Shown here one piece after another: positions 35,285 through 44,567 of a DNA stretch of 64,000 bases. Both the position numbers and the translations under genes were made by a program. The DNA lies in assembly GCF_902729405.1 (NCBI RefSeq), contig NZ_LR746496.1, forward strand, positions 2,294,001 through 2,358,000. Direction: 5' to 3'. Every line of letters starts with the position of its first letter. The stretch's first letter is position 1. The notes under the pieces were generated by a model that did not search any database, had not been told where the DNA came from, and saw only the letters and a program-made list of their open reading frames with translations. Origin of the DNA: Acididesulfobacillus acetoxydans (lineage in GTDB: Bacteria; Bacillota; Desulfitobacteriia; Desulfitobacteriales; Desulfitobacteriaceae).

Positions 35285-35587
35285 ATGCCAAATAGAGACA
35301 GAATCGGGCCTCGGAATCAAGGCGGCGGACAGGGTCAAGGTATGGGAAGAGGTATGGGCCAAGGCATGGGGAAAGGCATGGGTCAAGGTATGGGAAGAGG
35401 TATGGGCCAAGGCATGGGCCAAGGTATGGGCCAAGGAAAAGGGGGGCTTGGCAGCAACAGTTTCGGCGCGGGTCCTGCCGGAGATTGTATCTGCCCGCAA
35501 TGCGGGACGAAAGTATCTCATCAGTTAGGCAGTCCGTGCAGGTCTTTGAAATGTCCTCAGTGTGGGACAGTCATGATCAGAGGATAA
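35285..35587 (+). CDS. Met/Gly/Gln-repeat protein with zinc ribbon
   Basis: A 100-residue protein. Residues about 15-55 are an (R/Q/K)GMG repeat, GMGxGMGQ, with about ten methionines at four-residue spacing; the C-terminus is a rubredoxin-like ribbon with ICPQCGTKV and KCPQCGTV. ATG at 35285 lies 12 nt behind GAAGGG. Proteins of this type accompany DUF5320 and NifX-like genes in anaerobes. The Met-rich tract could bind soft metals such as Cu(I); the ribbon likely binds Zn or Fe. Function unknown. Confidence 0.75.
   Translation: MPNRDRIGPRNQGGGQGQGMGRGMGQGMGKGMGQGMGRGMGQGMGQGMGQGKGGLGSNSFGAGPAGDCICPQCGTKVSHQLGSPCRSLKCPQCGTVMIRG
35336..35440 (+). repeat. 12/24-bp tandem repeats encoding GMGQ units
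   Basis: About nine near-identical 12-bp units (GGTATGGGCCAA, with AGA or AAA variants) arranged partly as 24-bp doublets. They encode the Met/Gly repeat. Confidence 0.9.
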
Positions 35588-35635
35588 CCTTGGGTGGCTT
35601 GTATGCGCACAACAAGCAGAGAGGAGGTGATAAGC

Positions 35636-35959
35636 ATGCCAGGAGGAGATGGAACGGGTCCAATGGGAATGGGGCCGCTCACAGGCAGAAGGGCCGGATT
35701 TTGCTCAGGCTTTGCGACATCGGGTTTCCTCAGTCCCCTGCCGGGTTACGGGAGGAACTTTGGCAGAGGACGGGGCTTCAGAATGAGCCGTTTTTCTGGT
35801 CTGCCCGGTTGGGCGGGCACAGGATTCTCTGCCTTGGGCGGAGCCTATGCAGGCCAGGGAAACGAGCAGGAGATTCTGGGCAAACAGGCCGAGCTCCTAG
35901 AGAAACAGCTGCAGTGGGTGAAACAGCAGTTGGCAAAGGTGGAGGCCAAGGCCGAATAA
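35636..35959 (+). CDS. DUF5320 protein
   Basis: A 107-residue DUF5320 protein with the family start MPGGDGTGPMGMGPLTGRRAGFC, an aromatic/Gly middle (FGRGRGFRMSRFSGLPGW) and a C-terminal coiled coil (EILGKQAELLEKQLQWVKQQLAKVEAK). The ribosome site is AGGAGGTGA. Such proteins occur beside Mrp-type ATPases, NifX-like proteins and zinc ribbons in anaerobes; role unknown, probably in metal or Fe-S handling. Confidence 0.85.
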   Translation: MPGGDGTGPMGMGPLTGRRAGFCSGFATSGFLSPLPGYGRNFGRGRGFRMSRFSGLPGWAGTGFSALGGAYAGQGNEQEILGKQAELLEKQLQWVKQQLAKVEAKAE

Positions 35960-36083
35960 GGCGAATACCTACCTAAGCCGGTGGGCAGGAGAAATTCCTG
36001 CCTGCCTCCTTTTGAAAGATATTGGACTATCTTAGAGCCACAACAGTTTTCCCGCGCTATTCTATTCGGGGGAAGTGAATGTC

Positions 36084-36476
36084 GTGCCGACAGGAATCTA
36101 CACGGATAAGGTTCTGGATCATTTCATCTGCCCACGAAATGTAGGGAGAATGAACAACGCCGACGGGGAGAGTACCATCGGCGATCCCAGTTGCGGAGAC
36201 TCGGTGACGGTTTATCTTAAAGTAAGGGACGGGAGGATCGAGGCGATCAGTTATCTCGTTTTCGGATGTGCCGGGGCCATCAGCACAAGCAGTGTGACCA
36301 GTGAGCTGGCTAAGGGTAAAGCCTTGGAGGAAGCGCTGGAAATTACGGATGACGATGTTATAGAAGCTTTGGGCGGACTGCCGGAACGTAAGAAGCATTG
36401 CTCGCTCTTGGCTGTGAAGGGGCTAAGAGGCGCGATTGAGGACTACTACAGGAAGATGAACGAAGCTGGTGAGTGA
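36084..36476 (+). CDS. IscU/NifU-like Fe-S cluster scaffold
   Basis: A 130-residue scaffold protein with the three conserved Cys sites: DPSCGDSV, FGCAGAIS and KKHCSLL, and the family start YTDKVLDHFICPRNVGRM. It assembles [2Fe-2S]/[4Fe-4S] clusters for transfer; the nearby Mrp/NBP35 ATPase is a plausible carrier. GTG at 36084 has GGGGG 10 nt upstream; GTG at 36075 is closer to that site. The Ala in CGDSV-type members is replaced as usual in NifU-like stand-alone scaffolds of Clostridia. Confidence 0.88.
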   Translation: MPTGIYTDKVLDHFICPRNVGRMNNADGESTIGDPSCGDSVTVYLKVRDGRIEAISYLVFGCAGAISTSSVTSELAKGKALEEALEITDDDVIEALGGLPERKKHCSLLAVKGLRGAIEDYYRKMNEAGE

Positions 36477-36828
36477 ACGAAAGCCAAGAGTTCGCAGGTC
36501 CCACCCGAAACGTGAAAGGAGGTGATGTCGGAAATGCGAATTTCGGCGTGGAGACCGGGGCGGTTTTTCCTGAGAAGCGGGATCTGGACAGCCGGCGGGT
36601 AGGAAAAGTGGTCGGGACAGCCTTGGCAGTCCCCGGGTAAACATCGTGCCGGGTATCAGGCGGTGGCGTTCGGGTGAGAGCAGACGTGTGCACCGGGGAG
36701 GAGTGCCGGTCTTGAGCATGCCTTCTACGGAAGACGTCCGAGCGCAAAGGAACGTACCCACAGGTCGGACGCTAAAGATGGATGGTAAAGGTAGAGTAAA
36801 CTCAAGCGACAAGAAAGGATAATGCAGG
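36477..36828 (+). other. Gene-poor 350-bp region
   Basis: A strong AAAGGAGGTGATG site at about 36515 precedes a 25-codon ORF from ATG 36526, too short and featureless to call. A second frame through the same DNA reads protein-like (RRVGKVVGTALAVPG) but has no start. No riboswitch was recognised. Confidence 0.4.
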
Positions 36829-37230
36829 ATGTCAAAATTAAGTACGGCCGTACAAGAACTAATTGCCAAACAAGAAGTTTTTCCGATAGCTACAGCAAAT
36901 CCGGACGGAACACCGAATGTTGTGCCCATGACATTTGTAAAGGTCTATGATGAAAACAACCTGTTAATCGTCGATAATTTTATGAACAAGACCAGGGGTA
37001 ATTTGACCTCCAATCCACAGATGGCCGTTTGTGTATGGGATCTGAAAGCCGGGCAAGCGTATCAAATTAAGGGGAAGACTACCCGGTCAACATCGGGAAA
37101 AGTGTTCGACGAAGCCGAAACCTGGGTTAAGGAAAAGATGCCCGGTTTACAAGCACAGGCAGCGGTTCTGTTACATGTGGAGAAGGTTTTTGTTTGTCAA
37201 CCGGGGGAAGAATTGGGTAAGGAAGTTTAA
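36829..37230 (+). CDS. Pyridoxamine 5'-phosphate oxidase-fold protein
   Basis: A 133-residue split-barrel flavin-binding-type protein: FPIATANPDGTPNVVPMTFVKVYDENNLLIVDNFMNKTRGNL is the typical FMN-binding half. The ribosome site is AAAGGA. Family members bind FMN, F420 or heme and include small reductases and scavengers of oxidants in anaerobes. The specific substrate is unknown. More AT-rich in codon use than its neighbours. Confidence 0.85.
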   Translation: MSKLSTAVQELIAKQEVFPIATANPDGTPNVVPMTFVKVYDENNLLIVDNFMNKTRGNLTSNPQMAVCVWDLKAGQAYQIKGKTTRSTSGKVFDEAETWVKEKMPGLQAQAAVLLHVEKVFVCQPGEELGKEV

Positions 37231-37299
37231 ATCTGAGGTTTAACTGAAAACATAAGGAAGGGCCTGGAGGAAGAGCCTGGGCAACGTTTGCGTTAGTGT

Positions 37300-37352
37300 T
37301 TACGGAGGGCTTACCCGAAGAGGTAGGCTCTCCCTAGGGCACTGCTCCGTAA
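37300..37352 (+). promoter_or_regulatory. Structured leader upstream of the DUF134 gene
   Basis: An outer stem TTACGGAG/CTCCGTAA encloses GCTTACC-CGAAGA-GGTAGGC and CCCTAGGG. This nested arrangement, 40 nt before the DUF134 gene, could be a regulatory RNA or protein-binding leader. No known riboswitch class fits. Confidence 0.35.
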
Positions 37353-37392
37353 CAGGGTCATGCTCATATGCATGAGGTATTGAGGTGAGAGG

Positions 37393-37731
37393 ATGTCTAG
37401 ACCCATAAAATGCCGAAGGGTTGAGTTTATCCCTGTTAACCAAACGTTTTATCCGCATCTTGAGAATCGCGAAGAGGTTATCCTGACCGTCGAGGAAATT
37501 GAAGCGATACGGCTTTCTGACTTGGAGGGTATGGAGCAGGACGCGTGCGCGGATAGCATGGGGATATCCAGGGGAACCTTTCAAAGAATTATCAATGCGG
37601 CCCGACAAAAGCTGGCAGACGCGCTTGTCCGGGGAAAGATAATTCGCATTGAAGGCGGAAATTACGAAATTTCGGGGCATCCTGGAGAACGCCAGGGAAG
37701 AGGGAGAAGGTTCCGCCATGAACAGCACTAG
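37393..37731 (+). CDS. DUF134 (UPF0251) helix-turn-helix protein
   Basis: A 112-residue protein with the family start MSRPIKCRRVEFIPVNQTFYP and a sigma-70 region 4-like HTH: LTVEEIEAIRLSDLEGMEQDACADSMGISRGTFQRIINAARQKLADAL. DUF134 proteins are putative DNA-binding regulators that accompany Mrp ATPases and NifX-like proteins. The conserved Cys pair may sense Fe-S status; inference. Ribosome site GAGGTGAGAGG. Confidence 0.88.
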   Translation: MSRPIKCRRVEFIPVNQTFYPHLENREEVILTVEEIEAIRLSDLEGMEQDACADSMGISRGTFQRIINAARQKLADALVRGKIIRIEGGNYEISGHPGERQGRGRRFRHEQH

Positions 37732-37881
37732 AGAGGGATAGAGAAGGCAAGTGTAAGTGGAGTTGCGAGATGGGCTAATCCATGAAGGAAAAAGTTATCT
37801 CGTGCGCAAATGGTAACGCCGCAAGACGGAATGTGGCAAGATTAAGACAGAATATGTCAAGGAACTAAGGAGATGGCTGAA

Positions 37882-38688
37882 ATGGATAAGCAAGGAGAAA
37901 CCCCGGATTTTAAAGTAAAGACTCATGAAATGAATTCGATTCATCGTGTCATCGGCATTGTCAGCGGCAAGGGAGGCGTCGGTAAATCCCTCGTCACTTC
38001 CATGCTGGCCGTGCTGACCCAGAGGAAGGGCTTTCGTGTCGGGATCTTGGATGCCGATGTCACGGGACCTTCGATCCCGAAAATGTTTGGTATTACCAGC
38101 AAGGCAGCGGGGAACCAATACGGCCTTGTGCCCGTGCAATCCCGGGACGGCATCCGCATAGTCTCGGTGAATCTTCTCCTGGAAAGAGACGATATGCCTG
38201 TGATTTGGCGCGGACCCATCCTCTCCGGAACGGTTAAACAGTTTTGGTCAGAGGTGATTTGGGGGGATCTTGATTTTCTCTTTCTCGATATGCCGCCGGG
38301 GACCGGAGACGTGCCCTTGACAGTCTTTCAGTCCCTGCCGCTGGACGGGGTCATTGTGGTCGCCTCTCCGCAGGATCTAGTCCATCTCATTGTGCGCAAG
38401 GCGTACAACATGGCGAAATCCATGGATATTCCCGTGCTGGGGATCATTGAAAACATGAGCTATCTGCGTTGTCCGGATTGCGGCCAAGAGATCAAGATGT
38501 TTGGGGAAAGTCATATTGAAACGATTGCGGCTGAGCTGGGAACGGAGGTTCTGGGCAAAATGCCGATCGATCCCAGAGTGGCTGAACTCTGCGACCGAGG
38601 AGAAATTGAAAATATGGACCAGGAGTATCTTGCCGCAGCTGCCGATCATCTTGTCAAGATGGCGGAAAAAACAGAAGCAAACCTTTAA
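37882..38688 (+). CDS. Mrp/NBP35-family Fe-S carrier ATPase
   Basis: A 268-residue deviant-Walker P-loop ATPase: VSGKGGVGKSLVTSML (KGGVGKS), ILDADVTGPSIPKMFG, DMPPGTGDVPLT, and the cluster-binding CxxC in RCPDCGQ. Such proteins dimerise and carry [4Fe-4S] clusters to apoproteins. ATG at 37882 fits the AAGGAG site 9 nt upstream; ATG at 37873 abuts it. The IscU-like gene in the same cluster is the likely donor. Confidence 0.93.
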   Translation: MDKQGETPDFKVKTHEMNSIHRVIGIVSGKGGVGKSLVTSMLAVLTQRKGFRVGILDADVTGPSIPKMFGITSKAAGNQYGLVPVQSRDGIRIVSVNLLLERDDMPVIWRGPILSGTVKQFWSEVIWGDLDFLFLDMPPGTGDVPLTVFQSLPLDGVIVVASPQDLVHLIVRKAYNMAKSMDIPVLGIIENMSYLRCPDCGQEIKMFGESHIETIAAELGTEVLGKMPIDPRVAELCDRGEIENMDQEYLAAAADHLVKMAEKTEANL

Positions 38689-38768
38689 GAAGGTTCGCCT
38701 GATTGCGGCTCCCGGCTGTTCCCATTTCGAACCAGTCGGGTACCGTGCGGGCCGAAAGGGGGAGGGGT

Positions 38769-39983
38769 ATGAAAAAGGTTGAGAAGACAGCGGTTACCGC
38801 CTTTATCATCAATAGCTTTGCCTTCGCCGTCAAGTACGGATTAGCTCTTTATTCCGGGAGTATTGCCTTAAAGGCGGAAGCCTTGCACTCGCTGACAGAT
38901 GTAGTGGCATCGCTGACTGTTTTCGCCGGTCTCAAGTTAGCCAACCGCAAGACCCCCCGGTTTCCCTACGGCCTTTATAAAGTGGAAAATTTAGTCTCGG
39001 CCCTTGTCGGCATCATGATTATTTTCGCGGGGTACGGGATTGCCAAAGAAGTGTTTCAAAGTGCGGGTCAGGCGCTGAAGAACAGTGGGTGGAATATTGC
39101 CGGCATGTGCCTGGTGATCGCCGTTATTTACAGCTTTTCCCGCTACGAGCGGAAAGTTGGCAAAGAAACAGGATCGCCGGGCCTAAGCGCGGATTCCAGA
39201 CATTTTCTGGCTGACGTCATGAGTAATGGTGTGGTCCTGATTGCCCTCCTGTCCAACTATTTTGGAATCAGGCTGGACAGAGTGGCGGCTATCCTTATCG
39301 TGCTCTTCATTGTCCGCGCGGGGGGAAAGGTTATTCTTGATGCCGTCAAAGTCCTCCTGGACATTTCTCTGGACAAGGACACCCTCGACAGGATCAGACA
39401 AACCATGATCAACGACCCCGTCGTTTCGCAAGTCCAAAGTCTAATAGGGAGAAGTTCGGGACGCTACAAGCTGATTGAAGCCAATATCACGCTCAACACG
39501 AACGATCTCGTCCAGGCCCATGAAGTATCGGAACGGATTGAAAAGGAAATACGGAAGAAAACCCCGAACATTGACGAGGTTTTCATCCATTATGAACCGG
39601 TGCCGAAGACGAGTTATCGTTACGCGTTGCCGGTTGAGGACCCGGGGGGAGAAACAATTTGTGCGCATTTTGGGGAAGCACCCTATTTTCGATTTGCGAC
39701 AATAGAAAAGGAAGAGAAAAACCGCAAGTGTCGGGAAGAGGTGCTGGCCAACCCGGTTCCTGCGACTGAACAAGGAAAAGGCATTTTGACAGCGGAATGG
39801 CTGAGCCAGTGCGGGACCGATGCGGTGATCATGCGCAATAAACCGAGTGGGAAAGGGCCTCTTTATGTGTTTTCTCATGTCGGGATGAAAGTTCTCAGTA
39901 CGGAAGAGGAGACGGCCACTAAAGCACTAGAAACGCTCGGCATCTGTGGTGCCGGCCCCAAGGCTCATCTTCCCGGAGATTAA
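38769..39983 (+). CDS. CDF metal exporter fused to a NifX/DIMC domain
   Basis: A 404-residue fusion. Residues 1-200 are a cation diffusion facilitator with six membrane helices (NSFAFAVKYGLALYSGSIALKAEALHSLTDVVASL, then HFLADVMSNGVVLIALL, the two HxxxD metal sites), about 200-275 the cytoplasmic CDF domain, and about 280-400 a dinitrogenase iron-molybdenum cofactor-like domain (ICAHFGEAPYFRFATIEKEEK). NifX-like domains bind Fe-Mo or Fe-S clusters, so the fusion suggests metal export or delivery tuned by a cluster. Fe(II) or Zn is the likely CDF cargo. ATG 38769 follows GGGGAGGGG. Confidence 0.9.
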   Translation: MKKVEKTAVTAFIINSFAFAVKYGLALYSGSIALKAEALHSLTDVVASLTVFAGLKLANRKTPRFPYGLYKVENLVSALVGIMIIFAGYGIAKEVFQSAGQALKNSGWNIAGMCLVIAVIYSFSRYERKVGKETGSPGLSADSRHFLADVMSNGVVLIALLSNYFGIRLDRVAAILIVLFIVRAGGKVILDAVKVLLDISLDKDTLDRIRQTMINDPVVSQVQSLIGRSSGRYKLIEANITLNTNDLVQAHEVSERIEKEIRKKTPNIDEVFIHYEPVPKTSYRYALPVEDPGGETICAHFGEAPYFRFATIEKEEKNRKCREEVLANPVPATEQGKGILTAEWLSQCGTDAVIMRNKPSGKGPLYVFSHVGMKVLSTEEETATKALETLGICGAGPKAHLPGD

Positions 39984-40026
39984 GATTGCCAACGCGAGTG
40001 CAATTGGCTTTGCGCCAAGGTGCTGG

Positions 40027-40067
40027 AGCAAAAGTAGCTCTCACTGGCCGGGTGGGCTGCTTTTGCT
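40027..40067 (+). terminator. Terminator-like hairpin
   Basis: AGCAAAAGTAGC/GCTGCTTTTGCT (12 bp with one G-U), 45 nt after the CDF-NifX gene. T content lies in the stem; termination is probable. Confidence 0.6.
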
Positions 40068-40124
40068 TATGTCAAGGCAGTCAAGGCAACAGAGCTGAAG
40101 CACTAATGTAGAGTCAGCGTAATG

Positions 40125-40206
40125 CGTCAACATGGATTTCGTCAAAAAAATATCCCCGGGGTTTAACCGGGGATATCTGCTCACCCTGCAAGGGAAAAGT
40201 CTCAGA
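40125..40206 (+). pseudogene. LytTR-domain fragment duplicated from 33220-33300
   Basis: NMDFVKKISPGFNRGYLLTL matches residues near 208-230 of the regulator at 32594-33358, with close DNA identity. It has no receiver part and breaks off just before the convergent peptidase gene, exactly as the intact regulator is convergent with the peptidase fragment at 33349. It is one edge of a duplicated block. Confidence 0.8.
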
Positions 40207-40207
40207 T

Positions 40208-41026
40208 TCAATCGGACATGTCAGGCGTTCCCGTTTCCCTGCTCTCAGTGTGCAGAGGTTGCGGCGGGGCATCGGGGAAACCGACATAGGCATCCATACA
40301 GTAACTGGAATAATACTGATAAGGCATCCAAAAACAGCCCCTAAACTCCCGGGGAAGTTTGATGCCCCAATTCGCTCCCCATTGGTTCAGAACCAGAACC
40401 AGCTGCCTGGTCGGATCGTAGCCGATGGCATTGACCGCGTGTCCGCCGAGTTCCTGAGAATCAGGGCCGGGCATGGGCAGCAAGCCGGTGTCTGCCACTT
40501 CCGGTGATTCGAGTTCACTGAAGACGGTGAAACCGAACAAAACGGGATGGCCATTAGTCAAGGCATCCAGGGTATCGGCTAACACGGTGTCCGGATTCAC
40601 TTTCTGCACCTGTTTGCGACTCAGCTTGAGCGAACGATTCCAATCGTTGGGCGGAGGGTCGACCGCAAAATCCTGGGGGGTGTAAGGATCATCCTGTTCC
40701 GGCATCACCCCGTATTTCTCCAATACACTCAAGGCATCCTCCAGGCTCGCCCCTGAATCCTGCTTGACGGTGTTTTCCATTTTCCGCTCTTCGTAATACT
40801 GCGCTTGTTCGCTGGGGTTTAGCCAGGATAGTCCCCCCTGCTTTCTCAGGGCTCCGCGGAACTGGAGCGAGGCAAAAGCCGAGCAGGAGCCTTCCTCACC
40901 CTGGTTTTCGATGGTCCCATAGAGGTCTCTCAAGCTGACCGGGGTGTCAGAGAGTGGTCGTCCTGAATTTTGGTAGGTCGCATAAGGTGTCGGAGCTGCC
41001 GATTTCAGAAGCAAATATTTTGGCAC
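40208..41026 (-). CDS. Papain-family (C1A) cysteine peptidase
   Basis: A 272-residue peptidase. Catalytic Cys in NQGEEGSCSAFASLQF (with the oxyanion Gln), His in GGHAVNAIGYDP, Asn in NQWGANWGIK, in papain order. GTG at 41026 has AAGGGG 9 nt upstream; in-frame ATG at 41035 abuts that site. No signal peptide and no long propeptide, so it is probably intracellular. A decayed copy lies at 33349-33965. Substrates unknown. Confidence 0.88.
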   Translation of the reverse strand: MPKYLLLKSAAPTPYATYQNSGRPLSDTPVSLRDLYGTIENQGEEGSCSAFASLQFRGALRKQGGLSWLNPSEQAQYYEERKMENTVKQDSGASLEDALSVLEKYGVMPEQDDPYTPQDFAVDPPPNDWNRSLKLSRKQVQKVNPDTVLADTLDALTNGHPVLFGFTVFSELESPEVADTGLLPMPGPDSQELGGHAVNAIGYDPTRQLVLVLNQWGANWGIKLPREFRGCFWMPYQYYSSYCMDAYVGFPDAPPQPLHTESRETGTPDMSD

Positions 41027-41579
41027 TTTGAACATCCCCTTTCGTTTTTCGCTGACAAGCTCTCCCATTACAAGAGTATGACGGCTCATCCACCGGTGTG
41101 AGTACGAGAGTGAGACGAAGTTGCTGCCTCCACACTTGTTTGTCGTACCCGAAATGAAGCCTTCATTTGTAAGATAAGTGAACTCGTTCAGCGAAGCCGT
41201 CTATCCCAAAATTACACTTCGCGGCGAAGGCGTCATTGTCCGGTGGACAATGACGGCCGAAGGCTGAGTCTACACACACCGAAGCGGGGTACGCGGGACC
41301 CACTCCCACTTGTAGAAGTGGGAGTCTTACGTTTGGATAAAGGCTTTTTCGGAGCGCATTGATGGGCAGCGCCCTGATGGTTTTAAGTATTCTATATCTT
41401 TGGGCAATATCCTTCCTTAGTAAGCGGGTTTTGGCGGCGGCTTGGCACTGAAAAATTTAGTGAAATCCTCGGGATTTTGTGCCATAATGATAAAGTGTTT
41501 TCGAATGAGCTCGGAAAATTTCAACTGACCAGACTCGGGAATTTTAACCAGGCCCGGGGAACTTTTAACGGAGGTGCCT
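41027..41579 (+). other. Intergenic region with repeat copy E
   Basis: About 550 bases. Holds the structured repeat at 41178-41331. The remainder shows no gene; the AACGGAGGTG ribosome site of the hydratase gene lies at its end. Confidence 0.6.
41178..41331 (+). repeat. Palindromic IS200/IS605-like repeat, copy E (154 bp)
   Basis: Starts GTGAACTCGTTCAGC, then joins directly to GAAGCCGTCTATCCC and matches the last 140 bp of copy C, including the GTCATTGTCC-GGT-GGACAATGAC stem and the end hairpin CTCCCACTT-GTAG-AAGTGGGAG with TCTTACG. It lacks the first internal stem-loop of copy C. Confidence 0.8.
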
Positions 41580-44312
41580 ATGCCGGACATGGTTCGTCTG
41601 CTCAAAAACGGTGTTTACCTTATCCAAGGGACAAAAGTTTTGCCAACTGTGGGCGCCGGGGTTCAACTGGGTGCCGGGATTCAAGATGTGTTACGTGGGC
41701 ATCAGGTTGAGGCGGAAGAGTTGGGTCTTAACCCGGCCAGCCTGGATCCCTCTTCAGCCCGCAAAAGCACTATTTCTTACCGGATTCTTTCTGCGCATAA
41801 TGCTGCAAGCGACAGCCCAACTGACGTTCCAAATGAGCGGGAAACCCTGAAAATACGTTTTGACGCTCTGGCTTCGCATGATATCACTTATGTCGGGATT
41901 GTCCAAACAGCCCGGGCCAGCGGACTGAAAGAATTTCCCCTGCCCTATGTGCTGACGAATTGTCATAACAGCCTTTGCGCCGTCGGCGGCACGATCAATG
42001 AAGACGACCACGTCTTCGGGCTTTCCGCAGCTCAGAAATACGGGGGTATTTATGTTCCCGCCCATGAGGCGGTCATTCATCAGTACATGAGAGAGATGAT
42101 GGCCCGCTGCGGCGCTATGATCCTGGGCTCGGACAGTCATACCCGTTACGGGGCCTTGGGCACGATGGCTATTGGGGAAGGGGGACCGGAACTGGTCAAA
42201 CAGCTCTTGGAAAAAACTTACGATATTCCTTACCCCGAGATCATCGCCGTCTATCTCACAGGTCAACCCCGGCCGGGAGTCGGGCCGCAGGACGTGGCCT
42301 TGGCTCTCATCGCTGCCGTCTTTAAAAACGGTTTTGTCAAAAATAAGATTCTGGAGTTCGTGGGTCCGGGAATTGCAAACCTATCGCTGGATTATCGCAA
42401 CGGCATCGACACGATGACCACGGAGACCACCTGTTTGAGCTCGATTTGGCTGACCGATGAAAAGGTCAAGGAGTATTTTCAAGTTCACGGCAGACCGGAA
42501 GGGTATGCCAGGCTGGGACCGGGAGAGATTGCTTACTACGACGGAATGGTCCTGATAGACCTGGCTGAGGTGGAGCCCATGATCGCCTTGCCGTTCCATC
42601 CCAGCAACGCTTACCCCATTTCCGAACTGAACCGGAATGCGCGTGAGATCTTGGCGGCGGTGGAAGAGGAAGGGCTAAAACAGCTGGACAATCCTGCCAT
42701 CCGCTTTTCTCTCACGGACCATCTGGTCGGAGGGAGGTTGAGGGTGGACCAGGCGGTTGTGGCCGGCTGTGCGGGTGGTACTTTCGAAAACCTGGTTCAA
42801 GTGGCGGACATTGTCGACCGGCACTCCATCGGCAGCACAGCCTTCTCCTTTAGTGTCTATCCGGCCAGCCAACCGGTTTATCTTCAACTGGTGGAAAACG
42901 GTGCCGCGGCCAAGATGATGCGAGCCGGTGTAACCGTTAAGACGGCTTTCTGCGGACCTTGTTTCGGGGCGGGAGATGTGCCGGCCAACGGCAGCCTGAG
43001 CGTCAGGCATACCACGCGCAATTTCCCCAATCGGGAGGGATCGAAACCGGGAGAAGGTCAGATTGCCTCGGTCGCCTTGATGGACGCGCGTTCCATCGCC
43101 GCCACGGCCATCAACGGCGGGCGTTTGACTTCGGCTGCGGAATTGGCTTGGCCGGCCTCGGCCGAACCTGAGCCGTATGAGTTTGATCGAGAGATTTATG
43201 CCCACAGGGTGTATCAAGGATTCAGGAGTCCCCAGCCGGAACAGGCGCTGCGCTTGGGACCCAATATCGCGGACTGGCCCCGGATGTCCGCCCTGCCGGA
43301 AAACCTGCTTTTACAAGTCGCGGCTGTGCTGCATGATCCGGTGACCACCACCGACGAACTCATTCCCTCCGGTGAAACGTCCTCTTACCGTTCCAATCCG
43401 CTCAAACTGGCCGAGTTTACTCTGTCGAGGAAAGACCCCGGCTATGTGGAGCGGGCCAAGCAAATTCAGGCCCTAGAGTTGGAACGGAGGCAGTTTATCG
43501 CAAAAAGAGTTCCTAGTCGACTGACTCCGACCGAAGAGGTTACAGGCGCTCGGACCGTGAAGAAGATTGCGGACGAAGGGAGTGCCACCGGAGAGATTGC
43601 AATGGGGCCCGTAAGAGAGGGGCTTGCGGGAAGCGTGGTCACGGGGAAGCTTGCGGCAAAGGATGTTGCAGCAGAAAAAGCCGCTGCTGGAAGCGGTGGC
43701 GGGGAGAAGGCCGCCGCGGGACAAGTCCCGACTGCCGCAGAAGAAGCCGAGACTCCCAGCGAGGCAGGAATTTCCGGAGAGACGGGCATCTCCAAAGAGG
43801 CGGAAATCTCCGGAGAGACGGGAATCTCCAGAGAGGCCGGAATTTCCGAGAGCTGGAGAGAAGTCTGTTCAAAGGTGTTGAAAAATCATCCGGGTTCTTT
43901 CGCCGATTTGACTGCCCTGTTGGAGAGCACGGGAATCGGCACGACGATTTATGCCGTCAAACCAGGCGACGGCTCTGCCCGGGAACAGGCCGCTTCCTGT
44001 CAGAAGGTTTTGGGCGGGTGGGCCAATATCGCCAATGAATATGCCACCAAACGCTATCGCAGTAACCTGATCAATTGGGGGATGCTGCCGTTTACGGTGG
44101 AGAGCATCGTGGGCCTGAGTCTTAAGTTGGCTGATTTCATTTTTATTCCCGATATTCGGGCCAGGGTTAGCCGCGGCGAGGAGGTCATACCGGCCGAACT
44201 CATAACCCCAGCCGGAGTTAAGCCGATTGAGCTGTGGCTCAAGGACTTGACAAACGACGAAAGGAAGATCATTCTGGCGGGTTGTTTGATTAATTACTAC
44301 GCGGGTGAGTGA
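41580..44312 (+). CDS. Aconitase-family hydratase
   Basis: A 910-residue member of the aconitase superfamily, in the YbhJ-like hydratase group. Segments: [49 protein letters not shown] and the cluster region with [10 protein letters not shown], then [23 protein letters not shown]. Cys residues in TNCHNS, CAGG and CGPC can hold a [4Fe-4S] cluster. The C-terminal swivel-like domain is about 780-910. Between them (about 640-760) is a low-complexity insert with 18-nt tandem repeats. Family enzymes dehydrate/hydrate citrate-like acids; the exact substrate is unknown. Next to acyl-CoA genes but convergent with them. Confidence 0.85.
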   Translation: MPDMVRLLKNGVYLIQGTKVLPTVGAGVQLGAGIQDVLRGHQVEAEELGLNPASLDPSSARKSTISYRILSAHNAASDSPTDVPNERETLKIRFDALASHDITYVGIVQTARASGLKEFPLPYVLTNCHNSLCAVGGTINEDDHVFGLSAAQKYGGIYVPAHEAVIHQYMREMMARCGAMILGSDSHTRYGALGTMAIGEGGPELVKQLLEKTYDIPYPEIIAVYLTGQPRPGVGPQDVALALIAAVFKNGFVKNKILEFVGPGIANLSLDYRNGIDTMTTETTCLSSIWLTDEKVKEYFQVHGRPEGYARLGPGEIAYYDGMVLIDLAEVEPMIALPFHPSNAYPISELNRNAREILAAVEEEGLKQLDNPAIRFSLTDHLVGGRLRVDQAVVAGCAGGTFENLVQVADIVDRHSIGSTAFSFSVYPASQPVYLQLVENGAAAKMMRAGVTVKTAFCGPCFGAGDVPANGSLSVRHTTRNFPNREGSKPGEGQIASVALMDARSIAATAINGGRLTSAAELAWPASAEPEPYEFDREIYAHRVYQGFRSPQPEQALRLGPNIADWPRMSALPENLLLQVAAVLHDPVTTTDELIPSGETSSYRSNPLKLAEFTLSRKDPGYVERAKQIQALELERRQFIAKRVPSRLTPTEEVTGARTVKKIADEGSATGEIAMGPVREGLAGSVVTGKLAAKDVAAEKAAAGSGGGEKAAAGQVPTAAEEAETPSEAGISGETGISKEAEISGETGISREAGISESWREVCSKVLKNHPGSFADLTALLESTGIGTTIYAVKPGDGSAREQAASCQKVLGGWANIANEYATKRYRSNLINWGMLPFTVESIVGLSLKLADFIFIPDIRARVSRGEEVIPAELITPAGVKPIELWLKDLTNDERKIILAGCLINYYAGE
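43758..43847 (+). repeat. 18-nt tandem repeat, 5 units (GETGIS hexads)
   Basis: Five in-frame 18-nt units encode [30 protein letters not shown] in the linker of the hydratase gene. Period differs from the 21-nt repeats in the glucan synthase, but position (interdomain linker) and style are alike. Confidence 0.9.
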
Positions 44313-44385
44313 GCGCAAAGGCTCGGTGCGGCGAAGGTTTCCCCGGCCGATTGTTCGCAACACTTGTTGCCTTCATGATGAAGCT

Positions 44386-44427
44386 AAAGAGCAAATAGCC
44401 TGTCTGGCACAGGGCTACTTGCTCTTT
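44386..44427. terminator. Bidirectional terminator
   Basis: AAAGAGCAAATAGCC/GGCTACTTGCTCTTT, 15-bp stem with one G-U pair; A-rich on one side and T-rich on the other, between two convergent genes. Confidence 0.85.
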
Positions 44428-44462
44428 CCCCGAATGACCGCCCATCAGCGGCAGGCTGTACA

Positions 44463-44491
44463 ACCGGGATGTTATCAGCATCCCGGTCTGT
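44463..44491 (+). terminator. Rho-independent terminator
   Basis: ACCGGGATG/CATCCCGGT followed by CTGTTTTAG. Second hairpin behind the hydratase gene. Confidence 0.75.
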
Positions 44492-44567
44492 TTTAGTCTT
44501 TGTCCGCTTTTATAAGAGCGTTTTCCCTCCCGGGTTCGGGGTCACCATGCTTGAACCGAACCCACCG

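Noticed and set aside
36423-36929. 168-codon minus-strand frame in the gap before the flavin-fold gene
   Set aside because: Pro/Ser/Arg-rich, overlaps both neighbouring genes on the other strand, no ribosome site.
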